From Diaphorobacter sp. HDW4B (GTDB lineage Bacteria > Pseudomonadota > Gammaproteobacteria > Burkholderiales > Burkholderiaceae_C), in the NCBI RefSeq assembly GCF_011305535.1, contig NZ_CP049905.1:3718001-3782000 (forward strand): a DNA stretch of 64,000 nucleotides. The letters are read 5' to 3'. A program made the position numbers and the translations under genes. Numbering within the stretch: the first letter of the stretch is position 1; each line of letters opens with the position of its first letter. This document shows, piece by piece, positions 34,295-43,311 of this stretch. Below the pieces are notes generated by a model. That model searched no databases. It was given only the letters and a program-made list of their open reading frames with translations, and had not been told where the DNA came from.

Positions 34295-35107
34295 TCAATC
34301 CGTCAACTGGGCGTTCTGCGAAGGGGGCTGATCGGGTCGCTCGAAGTTGTCGCGGAAGGTGAAGACGATGGAGGTGAAGAACATCGAGGCCAGCACCAGT
34401 GCGGAGGCGATCATCAGCGCCGCGACGACGGCATTGCCCAAGCCAGCCACGGCCAGCAGCGTGACCACGAGGCTCACCACAATGCCTGCGCCGATGAACA
34501 CGCCGAACCAGACGATGCTGAAGACCGTGAACGCGCCGAGGTTGCGAAAGCACGCCACGATGCTGAAGAACAGCGCCTTCACGGGCGGCACGTTGTGCCA
34601 GTGGACAAGGCCCGGTGCGTGCCAGAACAGCATGGACAGCGGCACGTACAGCGCCATCACGATCCAGGTCGATGCGACGAAACCGCTGCTGGTTGCAACC
34701 TCTTGCGTGAGCGGCTCGACGCCGAAATACACGCGTGCGAACTGCCCGCCATCGGCCAGCGATGCCAGACCAATGATCAGCAGAAACAGCGCGGCGTAGA
34801 TGCCGCCCAGCACGGCCAGAGCGCCCAGACGCTGGCGGCCGGTGCGGAAGGCGTGCAGGATGAGCGCGGGTGTGGGAATGCGGCCGAGGCTGGTTTCCGC
34901 AGCCGCTTCCATCATCACCAAGGTGGCGGTGGGCAGCAGGGCCAACGCGATTGCCGGGCCAATCAGGGGCAGCACGGACAGCAGCGACATCGCCGCCGTG
35001 GTCGTGAAGAACAGCAGGGTGAGCGCCAGCGGCTGTCGCCAGAAAACGCGGATGCCCTGGCGAACCCAGTCAACGCCAGTGCGAGCCGGAACAATATGCA
35101 GTTTCAT
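34295..35107 (-). CDS. BPSS1780-family membrane protein
   Basis: A 270-residue polytopic membrane protein with about six hydrophobic segments in pairs (LALTLLFFTTTAAMSLLSVLP, LGALAVLGGIYAALFLLIIG and others). The opening KLHIVPARTGVDWVRQGIRVF is characteristic of this betaproteobacterial family. Function unknown. The ATG at MKLHIVP was preferred over one nine codons upstream. Confidence 0.85.
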   Translation of the reverse strand: MKLHIVPARTGVDWVRQGIRVFWRQPLALTLLFFTTTAAMSLLSVLPLIGPAIALALLPTATLVMMEAAAETSLGRIPTPALILHAFRTGRQRLGALAVLGGIYAALFLLIIGLASLADGGQFARVYFGVEPLTQEVATSSGFVASTWIVMALYVPLSMLFWHAPGLVHWHNVPPVKALFFSIVACFRNLGAFTVFSIVWFGVFIGAGIVVSLVVTLLAVAGLGNAVVAALMIASALVLASMFFTSIVFTFRDNFERPDQPPSQNAQLTD

Positions 35108-35226
35108 GGGAAAAAGAAGATGTGGGCGCGCCAACGCTCGCGTCGGAGGTCAGCACGCTTGTATTCCCGGCACTGTACCCCAGACGCCAGAAACTGCTGG
35201 CGATTCGGGGCATTGCCGGGTCGGCT

Positions 35227-36177
35227 TCATGGATGAACGGGGTGCGCGACGCGCTCGCGCAGCACGCGCTCGAAGTGCGTGGGATCGTGCGGCTTGAGCA
35301 TCGATGCTTCGCGCGGCAGGTAGAAGTCCCACAGGCGCGAGATCCAGAAGCGCAGCGCACCCGCACGCAGCATGGCAGGCAGCAGGGCGCGTTCGGAGGC
35401 GGTGAGTGGACGCACGGACTGGTAAGCGTCGAGCATGGCTTGCGCACGGGTGGCATCGTGCACGCCGGTGGGCAGGTCGATGCACCAGTCGTTCAGGCAC
35501 ACGGACAGGTCGAACAGCCAGGTGTCCACGCCCGCGAAGTAGAAGTCGAAGAAGCCGGTGAGCTCTTCGCCATCGAACATCACGTTGTCGCGGAACAGGT
35601 CGGCATGCACCGGGCCACGCGGAAGGGCTGCGTATTCCGACGATTCTGCGATGTGGTTCTGATAAGCCAGCTCGGAGCGCAGCAGCGCTTGCTGCTCTTC
35701 GCCGATGTGCGGCAGCACGACCGGCACGGTCTCGTTCCACCAGGGCAGACCGCGCAGATTGGGCTGCTGGCGGTCGTAGTCACGGCCCGCCAAGTGCATG
35801 CGGGCGAGCGTGGCCCCCACGGCGGCGCAGTGCACGGCCTCTGGGGCGAGCTGGCTTTTGCCACGCAGCTTGTTGACCACGGCGGCGGGCTTGCCGGCCA
35901 CGGTGTGCAGAATGTCGCCGCTCTTGTTGGCCGCCGGATCGGGCACGGGAATGCCGCCGTGCGCCAGATGCTTCATCAGGTGCAGATAGAACGGCAGTTG
36001 CTCGGCGGTCAGGCGCTCGAACAGCGTGAGCACGTACTCACCTTCATCCGAGGTCAGAAAGTAATTGGTGTTCTCGATGCCGCCTTCGATGCCGCGCAGC
36101 TCCTTCAATGTGCCCAGTTGCAACCGGCGCAGCAGTTCGCGCGCCTCTTTGTTGGAGACTTCGGTGAAGACGGCCAT
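35227..36177 (-). CDS. thrB: Homoserine kinase (APH-fold type)
   Basis: Phosphorylates homoserine for threonine synthesis. The 316-residue protein is of the aminoglycoside-phosphotransferase fold used by many pseudomonads and betaproteobacteria, not the GHMP type of E. coli. The N-terminal lobe has [13 protein letters not shown] and YVLTLFE; the catalytic loop is [13 protein letters not shown] and the metal-binding Asp is in [10 protein letters not shown]. No other threonine genes are adjacent. A DUF2782 gene lies upstream on the same strand. Confidence 0.92.
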   Translation of the reverse strand: MAVFTEVSNKEARELLRRLQLGTLKELRGIEGGIENTNYFLTSDEGEYVLTLFERLTAEQLPFYLHLMKHLAHGGIPVPDPAANKSGDILHTVAGKPAAVVNKLRGKSQLAPEAVHCAAVGATLARMHLAGRDYDRQQPNLRGLPWWNETVPVVLPHIGEEQQALLRSELAYQNHIAESSEYAALPRGPVHADLFRDNVMFDGEELTGFFDFYFAGVDTWLFDLSVCLNDWCIDLPTGVHDATRAQAMLDAYQSVRPLTASERALLPAMLRAGALRFWISRLWDFYLPREASMLKPHDPTHFERVLRERVAHPVHP

Positions 36178-36275
36178 GGATCAGCAGGAATACAAAGGTG
36201 GAATGGAAGACGCGCGAGGCTGGCCCGCGCCCTCCCGGAGGCTCGCCTGCATCGCGCAAAACCCGCTATTGTGCA

Positions 36276-36299
36276 GGCAGTCGGCCAAATCTGACTGCC
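36276..36299. repeat. Short inverted repeat upstream of thrB
   Basis: GGCAGTC and GACTGCC form a perfect 7-bp inverted repeat with a 10-base spacer. It lies in the 165-bp gap between the DUF2782 stop and the thrB start and has no T run. It may be a hairpin in the leader or a binding site. Confidence 0.35.
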
Positions 36300-36342
36300 G
36301 GGTAACGGTATTTATCGGTTGGAGCGGGCGTTTTTGCCGCGA

Positions 36343-36732
36343 TCAGAACTTGCGCAGCGTCCAGACGCGGGGAGCCTGGAACGAGTCGGCGCCGGCCTTG
36401 CTCGGGCCGCCGTCGCGAATGCCGTTGTTGGGAATCACCTCGTATTCGGGGATGTTGCCCTCGGCGGACTTGGGCTTGACGGTGATGCTTTTGGTCTGGC
36501 CGCCCACGCGCAGCTCGTCGACGCGGCTGCCGCCATCTTCGACGGTCAGGCGCTCGATGCGCTGGTTGCGGCGACCTTCTGCGGATTGTTCCTGCTGCTC
36601 CTGGCGGCTGAGCTGATCGACCTGCTCAGGCGTGAGCTGGGTGGGGACTGCCGACGGGGTCTGGGCAAGGACGGAGCCGCTGGCCAGAACGGTCAGCAGC
36701 AGGGCGGAGGAGAGGGCAGTTACGGCGCGCAT
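36343..36732 (-). CDS. DUF2782 domain-containing exported protein
   Basis: A 129-residue protein with a signal peptide (AVTALSSALLLTVLASGSVLA, cleavage after VLAQ). The mature part has a Gln/Glu-rich stretch (LSRQEQQEQSAEGRR) and the small DUF2782 core near the end (IPEYEVIPNNG, APRVWTLRKF). Function unknown. Genes of this type often stand next to thrB and polA in betaproteobacteria, as here. The start at MRAVTALSS fits the signal peptide; it may be leaderless because a TACAAT ends seven bases upstream. Confidence 0.85.
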   Translation of the reverse strand: MRAVTALSSALLLTVLASGSVLAQTPSAVPTQLTPEQVDQLSRQEQQEQSAEGRRNQRIERLTVEDGGSRVDELRVGGQTKSITVKPKSAEGNIPEYEVIPNNGIRDGGPSKAGADSFQAPRVWTLRKF

Positions 36733-36739
36733 GGGGCCA

Positions 36740-36745
36740 ATTGTA
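36740..36745 (-). promoter_or_regulatory. Candidate -10 element of the DUF2782 gene
   Basis: TACAAT on the minus strand ends seven bases before the ATG, so transcription would begin at or next to the start codon. The -35 region is poor (ATGACA with a 19-base spacer). Confidence 0.35.
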
Positions 36746-36844
36746 GAGCGGGCACTCACCCAGTTGTCATTTTTTGTGCCCGATTTCCTGTAGGCGGTCA
36801 ACCCGCGCGCGCATGGCCGGACCGTGGCGCGGCACAATGGCGGC

Positions 36845-39652
36845 ATGAGCAATTCCAAGACACTGGTGCTGGTGGACGGTTCCAGCTACCTCTACCGCGC
36901 CTTTCACGCCATGCCCGATCTGCGGGCCGTGCCGGGCGACCCGACGAGCGCAGCCACAGGCGCGATTCGCGGCATGATCAACATGATGCAGGCGCTGCGC
37001 AAGGATGTGACGGCGGACTACGCGGTCTGCGTCTTCGACGCCAGCGGCCCCACCTTCCGCGACGAGATCTACACCGAATACAAGGCGCAACGCGCGCCCA
37101 TGCCCGACGACCTGCGCTCGCAGATCGACCCGATCCACGACGTGGTGCGCATGCTGGGCTGGAAGGTCGTGGCCGTGCCCAAGGTCGAGGCCGACGACGT
37201 GATCGCCACGCTCGCGCGCATCGCCGCCGAGCAGGGCATCGACGTGGTGGTGTCCAGCGGCGACAAGGACCTGTCGCAACTCGTGAATGAGCGCATCACC
37301 ATCATCGACACCATGAACGGCAAGAAGCGTGACGTGGCGGGCGTGACCGAAGAATTCGGCGTGCCGCCTTCGCTCATGATCGACTTTCAGGCGCTGGTGG
37401 GCGACACCGTGGACAACGTGCCCGGCGTCACCAAGGTCGGCCCCAAGACGGCCTCCAAATGGCTGCTCGAATACGGCTCGCTCGACAAACTGATCGAGCA
37501 TGCCGCTGACATCAAAGGCGTGGCCGGGCAGAACCTGCGCGATGCAATCGCCTCGGGACAACTCGCGCTCAGTCGCCAGTTGGTCACCATGAAGACCGAC
37601 TGCGAACTCGATGACTACCTGCCCGGACTGCCCGCGCTCGACGGCATCCTGCTGGGCGATCCGGATGCGGTGCAATTGCAGCCGTTCTATGAGAAATTCG
37701 GCTTCAAGGGTTTGGCGCGTTCGCTCGGCGCGGTCGAAAAGCCTGCTGCCGAAGGCAAGAAAGCGGCCAAGGGCGAACCCAGTCCGCAGAACGATCTGTT
37801 CTCCACCGAAGACGCCATCACGACCGAAATCGCAGTGCAGGCTCAGCACCGCGATGTGGTCTATGAAACGCTGTTGACCGAGGCCGAACTCGACGCATGG
37901 ATCGCAAAGATCAGCGCAGCCAAGCTCACCGCCATCGACACAGAAACCACCTCGCTCGACGAGCAGCAGGCGCGCATCGTCGGCATCAGTTTCAGTGTGG
38001 AAGTGGGCAACGCGGCCTATGTGCCGGTTGCGCATGACGGTCCGGACGCGCCCGAGCAATTGCCCATCGATCTGGTGCTCGCCAAGCTCAAGCCCTGGCT
38101 GGAAGACGCGAGCAAAAAGAAGCTCGGCCAGCACATCAAATACGACCGACATGTGTTCGCCAATCACGGCATCGATGTGCAGGGCTACGAGCACGACACC
38201 ATGCTCGAAAGCTACGTGCTCGAAGTGCACAAGCCGCACGGCTTGTCGAGCTTGGCTGATCGCCACACGGGCCGCAGCGGCATCACGTATGAAGACCTGT
38301 GCGGCAAGGGCGCCAAGCAGATTCCGTTCTCGCAAGTGCCGGTGGAAAAGGCCGCAGCGTATTCGTGCGAAGACTCGGACCAGACGCTCGATGTGCACAA
38401 GGTGCTTTGGCCGGAGCTAGAAGCCAACGACAAGCTGCGCGGCATCTACGAGCTGGAAATGCAGACCAGCGAAGTGCTGTTCCGCATCGAGCGCAACGGC
38501 GTGCTGATCGACGCGGCGGAACTCGCCAAGCAGAGCAACGATCTGGGCCAGCGCATCGTGCAGCTTGAAAAGGAAGCCTTCGAGATCGCCGGTCAGCCGT
38601 TCAATCTGGCCAGCCCCAAGCAACTCGGAGAAATCTTCTTCGACAAGCTCGGCATGCCGGTCGTGAAGAAGACGGCAACCGGCGCGCGCTCCACTGATGA
38701 AGAAGTGCTGGAAAAGCTCGCCGAGGATTACCCGCTGCCCGCCAAGCTGCTGGAGCACCGCAGCCTGAGCAAACTGAAGGGCACCTACACCGACAAGATT
38801 GCGCTGCTGGCCGACAAGAACGGCCGCGTGCACACGCATTACGCGCAAGCCGTGGCGGTGACGGGTCGTCTGTCGAGCAATGATCCGAATCTGCAGAACA
38901 TTCCCGTTCGCACGCCCGAAGGCCGCCGCGTGCGCGAAGCCTTCATCGCCCCGCAAGGCCGCGTGATTGCGAGCGCCGACTACAGCCAGATCGAACTGCG
39001 CATCATGGCCCACATCAGCGGCGACGAGTCGCTCCTGCGCGCTTTCCACGACGGCATCGACGTGCACAAGGCCACGGCTGCGGAGGTGTTCGGCGTGCCG
39101 GTCGATCAGGTCTCAAGCGAGCAACGCCGCTACGCCAAGGTCATCAACTTCGGCCTCATCTACGGCATGAGCAGTTTTGGTCTGGCCAAGAATCTGGGCA
39201 TCGAAACCAAGGCTGCAGCCGCCTACATCGACAAGTACTTCCAGCGCTACCCCGGCGTCAAGCAGTACATGGACGAAACCAAGATGCAGGCCAAATCACA
39301 AGGCTATGTCGAGACCGTCTTCGGTCGCCGTCTCTATCTTCCCGAGATCAACTCCCCCAACGGCCCCCGCCGCGCAGGTGCCGAACGCGCCGCCATCAAC
39401 GCCCCCATGCAGGGCACGGCAGCCGACCTCATCAAGATGGCCATGGTCGCGGTGCAGAAGGAACTGGACGCCAAGAAGCCCGGCATTCTGATGATCATGC
39501 AGGTGCACGACGAACTGGTGTTCGAACTGCCCGAATCGGAAGTCGAATGGGTGCGCACCGAAGTGCCGCGCCTGATGGCCGACATCGCCCAACTCAAGGT
39601 GCCGCTGCTGGCTGAAGTGGGCTTTGGGCCAAATTGGGAGAAGGCGCATTGA
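36845..39652 (+). CDS. polA: DNA polymerase I
   Basis: Fills gaps and removes RNA primers. The 935-residue protein has all three parts. The 5' nuclease is about 1-290 (VFDASGPTFRDE, DDVIATLA, SGDKDLSQLV). The 3'-5' exonuclease is about 340-520 with the intact acidic motif AIDTETTSLDE. The polymerase runs from about 540 to the end (GRLSSNDPNLQNIP, SADYSQIELR, YGMSSFGLA, MQVHDELVFE). The proofreading residues are kept, as in E. coli and unlike Taq. The start MSNSKT was preferred over one seven codons upstream. It is divergent from the DUF2782 gene. Confidence 0.97.
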   Translation: MSNSKTLVLVDGSSYLYRAFHAMPDLRAVPGDPTSAATGAIRGMINMMQALRKDVTADYAVCVFDASGPTFRDEIYTEYKAQRAPMPDDLRSQIDPIHDVVRMLGWKVVAVPKVEADDVIATLARIAAEQGIDVVVSSGDKDLSQLVNERITIIDTMNGKKRDVAGVTEEFGVPPSLMIDFQALVGDTVDNVPGVTKVGPKTASKWLLEYGSLDKLIEHAADIKGVAGQNLRDAIASGQLALSRQLVTMKTDCELDDYLPGLPALDGILLGDPDAVQLQPFYEKFGFKGLARSLGAVEKPAAEGKKAAKGEPSPQNDLFSTEDAITTEIAVQAQHRDVVYETLLTEAELDAWIAKISAAKLTAIDTETTSLDEQQARIVGISFSVEVGNAAYVPVAHDGPDAPEQLPIDLVLAKLKPWLEDASKKKLGQHIKYDRHVFANHGIDVQGYEHDTMLESYVLEVHKPHGLSSLADRHTGRSGITYEDLCGKGAKQIPFSQVPVEKAAAYSCEDSDQTLDVHKVLWPELEANDKLRGIYELEMQTSEVLFRIERNGVLIDAAELAKQSNDLGQRIVQLEKEAFEIAGQPFNLASPKQLGEIFFDKLGMPVVKKTATGARSTDEEVLEKLAEDYPLPAKLLEHRSLSKLKGTYTDKIALLADKNGRVHTHYAQAVAVTGRLSSNDPNLQNIPVRTPEGRRVREAFIAPQGRVIASADYSQIELRIMAHISGDESLLRAFHDGIDVHKATAAEVFGVPVDQVSSEQRRYAKVINFGLIYGMSSFGLAKNLGIETKAAAAYIDKYFQRYPGVKQYMDETKMQAKSQGYVETVFGRRLYLPEINSPNGPRRAGAERAAINAPMQGTAADLIKMAMVAVQKELDAKKPGILMIMQVHDELVFELPESEVEWVRTEVPRLMADIAQLKVPLLAEVGFGPNWEKAH

Positions 39653-39692
39653 TGCCGCGCGGAACCTTCACCCCATCTTGAACTGAAAGAGC

Positions 39693-40040
39693 ATGGCGTT
39701 GCCTGAGTTGCCATCTTTCCTGGATTTCGTCGCATTCTTTGAGACGGAGCCGGAATGGATTCATCCCGATGGGTGGTTTCTCGGGGCACGCTTTGTCTCG
39801 CGTCGAGGTGATGACCTCATCAAGGCGACCATAGCTCCCGATGACATGGAGTTTTCCTGCGAGTGGTGGCAGTCTGGCAAGCTCAGGTTCAATGTCTCGG
39901 CTGTTCTGGTCAACTCTTGGGAAATCGTCACGCGCTCCGGGCAAGAGTTATTGCGCATTACCTTCAATGACGAGCGGCAGCGTTTCTGCGTTCTTCAGTT
40001 GAAGCCGGACGTACAGCTTGAGTGGCGCATGACTTGGTAG
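39693..40040 (+). CDS. Hypothetical protein
   Basis: A 115-residue acidic, Trp-rich protein beginning MALPELPSFLDFVAFF with no signal peptide or membrane helix. No family recognised. GAAAGAG lies just upstream of the ATG. Base composition is less GC-rich than that of its neighbours, hinting at an accessory gene. It follows polA by 40 bases. Confidence 0.6.
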   Translation: MALPELPSFLDFVAFFETEPEWIHPDGWFLGARFVSRRGDDLIKATIAPDDMEFSCEWWQSGKLRFNVSAVLVNSWEIVTRSGQELLRITFNDERQRFCVLQLKPDVQLEWRMTW

Positions 40041-40146
40041 TCGGCCGGTGGTGCGTGTGGCCTGCAAATTTGCACGACCAGCACTGACGCTGCTGTGCAC
40101 ACCAGCTACGATGCAAGCAGTTCCATTGCTTGCCCGCGCGTACCCC

Positions 40147-41223
40147 ATGTTCAAGAAACTGCTCAGCCGATTTCTGCCCTCCGCTGATTCGGCGGTGTCT
40201 GCTGAAAAGACCACGAACCAGACTGCCGAGTTGCCTCGCATGATCGAGGCGGCGGGTGTGCAGCCGCTGGATTTTGAAGAGCTGCTGATCGTCGAGCAGG
40301 GCCTGCCGGTGCCGGACTGGGATGCGGTGATGGAGTGGACTTCGGAGATCCGCGATGCGGCCGAGCGTGACCGCGTGTGGGGCGAGATCGAGGTGGCCTG
40401 GCTGGTGCATCTGCGTGCCGCATTGGGTTCGCATTACCGGCTGGTGCGGCGCGGCAGCGCGATTGTGTTGTCGAGTCTTGAAGGTGCGGAGGCCGTGGCT
40501 GCGGCGCAGTTCATGAACGCGGCGCAGCAGCAGATCGTCAAAGTGCTCAATGGCGTCGCGCAGATGCCCGAAGGTGCGGGGCACGACATTTTGCTGGTGC
40601 TCGATGACGAGGAAACCTACTACGACTACGTCGCGCGCTACTACCCCGAGGATGGCGAATTCGCGTTCAGCGGTGGCATGTTCATCAGCCATGGCTGCGG
40701 GCATTTCGTGACGCGCAAGGCCAAGGAACTCAAGGACATCGAGCCGACCATCGTGCATGAGCTCACGCACGGCAGCCTTGCGCATCTGCCGATTCCGCTG
40801 TGGCTCAACGAAGGGCTGGCGGTGAACACCGAGGAACGTCTGAGCCCCGGACAGACGCAGCGCCACACGGCCAAGCAGCGTGATGCGATGCATCGCAAGT
40901 TCTGGAATGCCGAGACGATTCAGGAATTCTGGACCGGGCATTCGTACGCGCGGCCCGACGATGGCAATCTGCTTTCCTACGATCTCGGGCGGTTGCTCGT
41001 GTGGCATCTGTCGGCTGATTGGGCGCACTTTGCTTCGTTTGCGAATGCGGCGCAGGCTGCCGATGGTGGGGATGCCGCTGCGCGTGCGCAGTTGGGCCTG
41101 GATCTGGGCGAACTGGTGAAGGCGCTGTTCGAGGTGGACGACAGCACGCAGAACTGGTCGCCGCAACCCGCACTTTGGCGTGGCCGCGAAGTGGCAACGG
41201 ACACGGGCCAGTTGAATCGTTGA
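40147..41223 (+). CDS. HExxH protein, putative zinc metallopeptidase
   Basis: A 358-residue protein I cannot place in a named family. It has a gluzincin-like motif, IVHELTHGSLAH, followed about 15 residues on by LWLNEGLAV, which supplies the usual third-ligand Glu. That is the M1/M61-like layout of peptidase MA proteins. Upstream is an alpha/beta region (DILLVLDDEETYYDYVARYY). There is no signal peptide. The start MFKKLLSRF was preferred over an upstream ATG, as the intervening residues look non-coding. Peptidase activity is an inference from the motif. Confidence 0.7.
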   Translation: MFKKLLSRFLPSADSAVSAEKTTNQTAELPRMIEAAGVQPLDFEELLIVEQGLPVPDWDAVMEWTSEIRDAAERDRVWGEIEVAWLVHLRAALGSHYRLVRRGSAIVLSSLEGAEAVAAAQFMNAAQQQIVKVLNGVAQMPEGAGHDILLVLDDEETYYDYVARYYPEDGEFAFSGGMFISHGCGHFVTRKAKELKDIEPTIVHELTHGSLAHLPIPLWLNEGLAVNTEERLSPGQTQRHTAKQRDAMHRKFWNAETIQEFWTGHSYARPDDGNLLSYDLGRLLVWHLSADWAHFASFANAAQAADGGDAAARAQLGLDLGELVKALFEVDDSTQNWSPQPALWRGREVATDTGQLNR

Positions 41224-41348
41224 GGGGAACCCCTGCAGGGTGAAAAGGCATTGCGTCGCGGTGCGGTCCATGTAGACTGCCTTGCGATTCCTTCCTCCCT
41301 TGTTCACATCATTTCCCCTCGCTAAATACTCTACTCAGGAGCTCGAAC

Positions 41349-42245
41349 ATGCAGCATGACGACATGAAGCGCGATCTGGATTCGCTGGTGCCCGGTCAGA
41401 CCACGGAAGCTGGCGCATCGCGCCGCACTGCGCTCAAAGTGGCGCTGGGCGTGGGTTACGCGGCGGCGGTGGTGCCGGTCTGCGCGCAGACGGCGATCAA
41501 GACGTCCTCGGACGGACTGACCGTGGGCGATGTGAGCTACGAGGTGAATGGCTTCAAGGTCAACGCCTACCGCGCCGTTCCCACGGACAAAAAGAACGCG
41601 CCGGTGATTCTGGTGATCTCCGAAATCTTTGGCGTGCACGACTACATCGCCGACACCTGCCGCCGCTTGGCCAAGGAAGGCTACATGGCGATTGCGCCCG
41701 ATCTGTTCGCGCGCCAGGGCGATCCCATGTCTTTCGGCGAGATCGCCAAGATCCAGAGCGAGGTGATCGCCAAGGTGCCCGATGCACAGGTCATGGCCGA
41801 TCTGGATGCGACCGTGAAATGGGCGGGTGCGAATGGCGGCGACATTTCCAAACTCGGCATCACCGGCTTCTGCTGGGGCGGGCGCATCACCTGGCTGTAT
41901 GCCGCGCATGGCCCGGTCAAGGCGGGCGTGGCGTGGTACGGACGCCTTGTGGGACAGGAGTCGCCGCTCACGCCCAAGCACCCGGTGGACCTCGCCCCGA
42001 TCCTCAAGGCGCCGGTGCTCGGCCTGTATGGTGAAAAAGATTCGGGCATCCCTCTTGACACGGTTGATAAGATGAAAGCAGCTCTCAAAGAGGGCTCTTC
42101 TGCCGCCAAGGCATCCGAGTTCGTGATCTACCCGGATGCGCCGCACGCATTCCACGCCGACTACCGCCCGAGCTTCCGCAAGGAAGCCGCCGAAGATGGC
42201 TGGAAGCGCGCACTGGCGTGGTTCAAGACGCATGGGGTGAGCTGA
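41349..42245 (+). CDS. Dienelactone hydrolase family protein, Tat-type signal
   Basis: A 298-residue alpha/beta hydrolase. The N-terminus has a twin-arginine-like motif (SRRTALK) and a hydrophobic stretch ending in VCAQ, so export is likely. The catalytic triad is Cys in GFCWGGR, Asp in GEKDSGI and His in DAPHAFHAD, as in dienelactone hydrolase. The true substrate is unknown; no catechol-degradation genes are nearby. Confidence 0.88.
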   Translation: MQHDDMKRDLDSLVPGQTTEAGASRRTALKVALGVGYAAAVVPVCAQTAIKTSSDGLTVGDVSYEVNGFKVNAYRAVPTDKKNAPVILVISEIFGVHDYIADTCRRLAKEGYMAIAPDLFARQGDPMSFGEIAKIQSEVIAKVPDAQVMADLDATVKWAGANGGDISKLGITGFCWGGRITWLYAAHGPVKAGVAWYGRLVGQESPLTPKHPVDLAPILKAPVLGLYGEKDSGIPLDTVDKMKAALKEGSSAAKASEFVIYPDAPHAFHADYRPSFRKEAAEDGWKRALAWFKTHGVS

Positions 42246-42362
42246 GCGTTCAACGCGCGATCAGCTATCTCCCAGCGGCTGTCGGGGTCTGCCAAATTGA
42301 GGACAATGTTCCTCTTTGGTAGCTCCCCAGCTCAGCCAGCATCCAGCCAGGCAGGAGGAAGC

Positions 42363-42384
42363 AAAGCCCTACGGGGCTTTTTTT
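42363..42384 (+). terminator. Rho-independent terminator upstream of the ZIP gene
   Basis: AAAGCCC/GGGCTTT with loop TACG, followed by T residues. It either ends the hydrolase transcript or acts as an attenuator in the ZIP leader. An inverted repeat, GCAGG-N9-CCTGC, at 42404-42422 follows just before the start codon. Confidence 0.8.
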
Positions 42385-42433
42385 GTTGATGGAATAAAAC
42401 CATGCAGGTACTGTCTGCCTGCGGAAATAAGCT

Positions 42434-43291
42434 ATGCAATTAGTAGCAATTTTGATCGCCACACTGGCTGCTGGCATTGGGAGTGTCTGGATCGCCGCAT
42501 TGTTGATGCGCTTTGGTCTGGGCAATGGAAATCGCGTGGGAACGCAGCATCTGCTGAGCTTGGCAGCGGGCGCCTTGCTCGCCACGGCCTTCATGCATTT
42601 GCTGCCCGAGGCCTTCGAGGAAAGCCATGCTCACGCGCACGAGCTGTTCCCGATTCTGCTGGTCGGGCTGGTGTTCTTCTTTCTGCTCGACAAGGCGGAA
42701 CTGTGGCATCACGGGCATGAGCACTATGACGCGCACCGTGCGCAAGCAGGTGCTCACCAACAAGGCCACGACCACGACCATCATGACCACGAACACGGCC
42801 ACGCGCATGCCCATTCACATGGTCACACGCACGGCAAGCAGGGCGGTGGCTGGTCGATTCTCACGGGTGACAGCGTGCATTGCTTTGGCGACGGCGTGCT
42901 GATCGCGTCGGCCTTCATGGCCGACATGCGGCTGGGCATCGTCGCGGCCGTGTCGGTGCTGGCGCACGAGGTGCCGCACCACATCGGCGATCTGGTGGTG
43001 ATGAGCCAGGGCAGCGTGGATCGCCGCGTTGCGCTGATCAAGGTGTCGTTGGCCGGTGCGGTGACGGCGCTGGGCGGCTTGACGGGCTACTTCCTGCTCA
43101 ACCAGTTGCACGACGGGCTGATGTACCTGCTCGTGATCGCCTCCAGCAGTTTCATCTATGTGGCGCTGGCGGATCTGATTCCGCAGTTGCAAAAGCGCCT
43201 GTCAGCCGCGCAGACCTTTGCGCAGGTCGCATGGTTGGTGGCAGGCATTGTGATCGTCACCGTCGTGAGCAAGCTCGCCCACGTGCATTGA
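42434..43291 (+). CDS. ZIP-family metal transporter
   Basis: A 285-residue inner-membrane transporter for zinc or related divalent metals with about eight helices. Helices IV and V carry the metal-site motifs HCFGDG and HEVPHHIGD. Between helices III and IV is a loop of about 40 residues (92-134) that is nearly half His and Asp (HDHDHHDHEHGHAHAHSHGHT), a metal-sensing or buffering loop typical of ZIP proteins. The stop is 20 bases from that of a convergent regulator gene. Confidence 0.93.
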   Translation: MQLVAILIATLAAGIGSVWIAALLMRFGLGNGNRVGTQHLLSLAAGALLATAFMHLLPEAFEESHAHAHELFPILLVGLVFFFLLDKAELWHHGHEHYDAHRAQAGAHQQGHDHDHHDHEHGHAHAHSHGHTHGKQGGGWSILTGDSVHCFGDGVLIASAFMADMRLGIVAAVSVLAHEVPHHIGDLVVMSQGSVDRRVALIKVSLAGAVTALGGLTGYFLLNQLHDGLMYLLVIASSSFIYVALADLIPQLQKRLSAAQTFAQVAWLVAGIVIVTVVSKLAHVH

Positions 43292-43311
43292 GTTTTTGAA
43301 GAAGTGCCCGC

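Noticed and set aside
36767-38398. A 543-codon minus-strand frame over polA
   Set aside because: Antisense shadow of DNA polymerase I with His/Val-rich, domain-free sequence.
42246-42433. A metal riboswitch upstream of the ZIP gene
   Set aside because: I looked for yybP-ykoY and NiCo-type core motifs and saw neither; only a terminator hairpin and a short inverted repeat are present.
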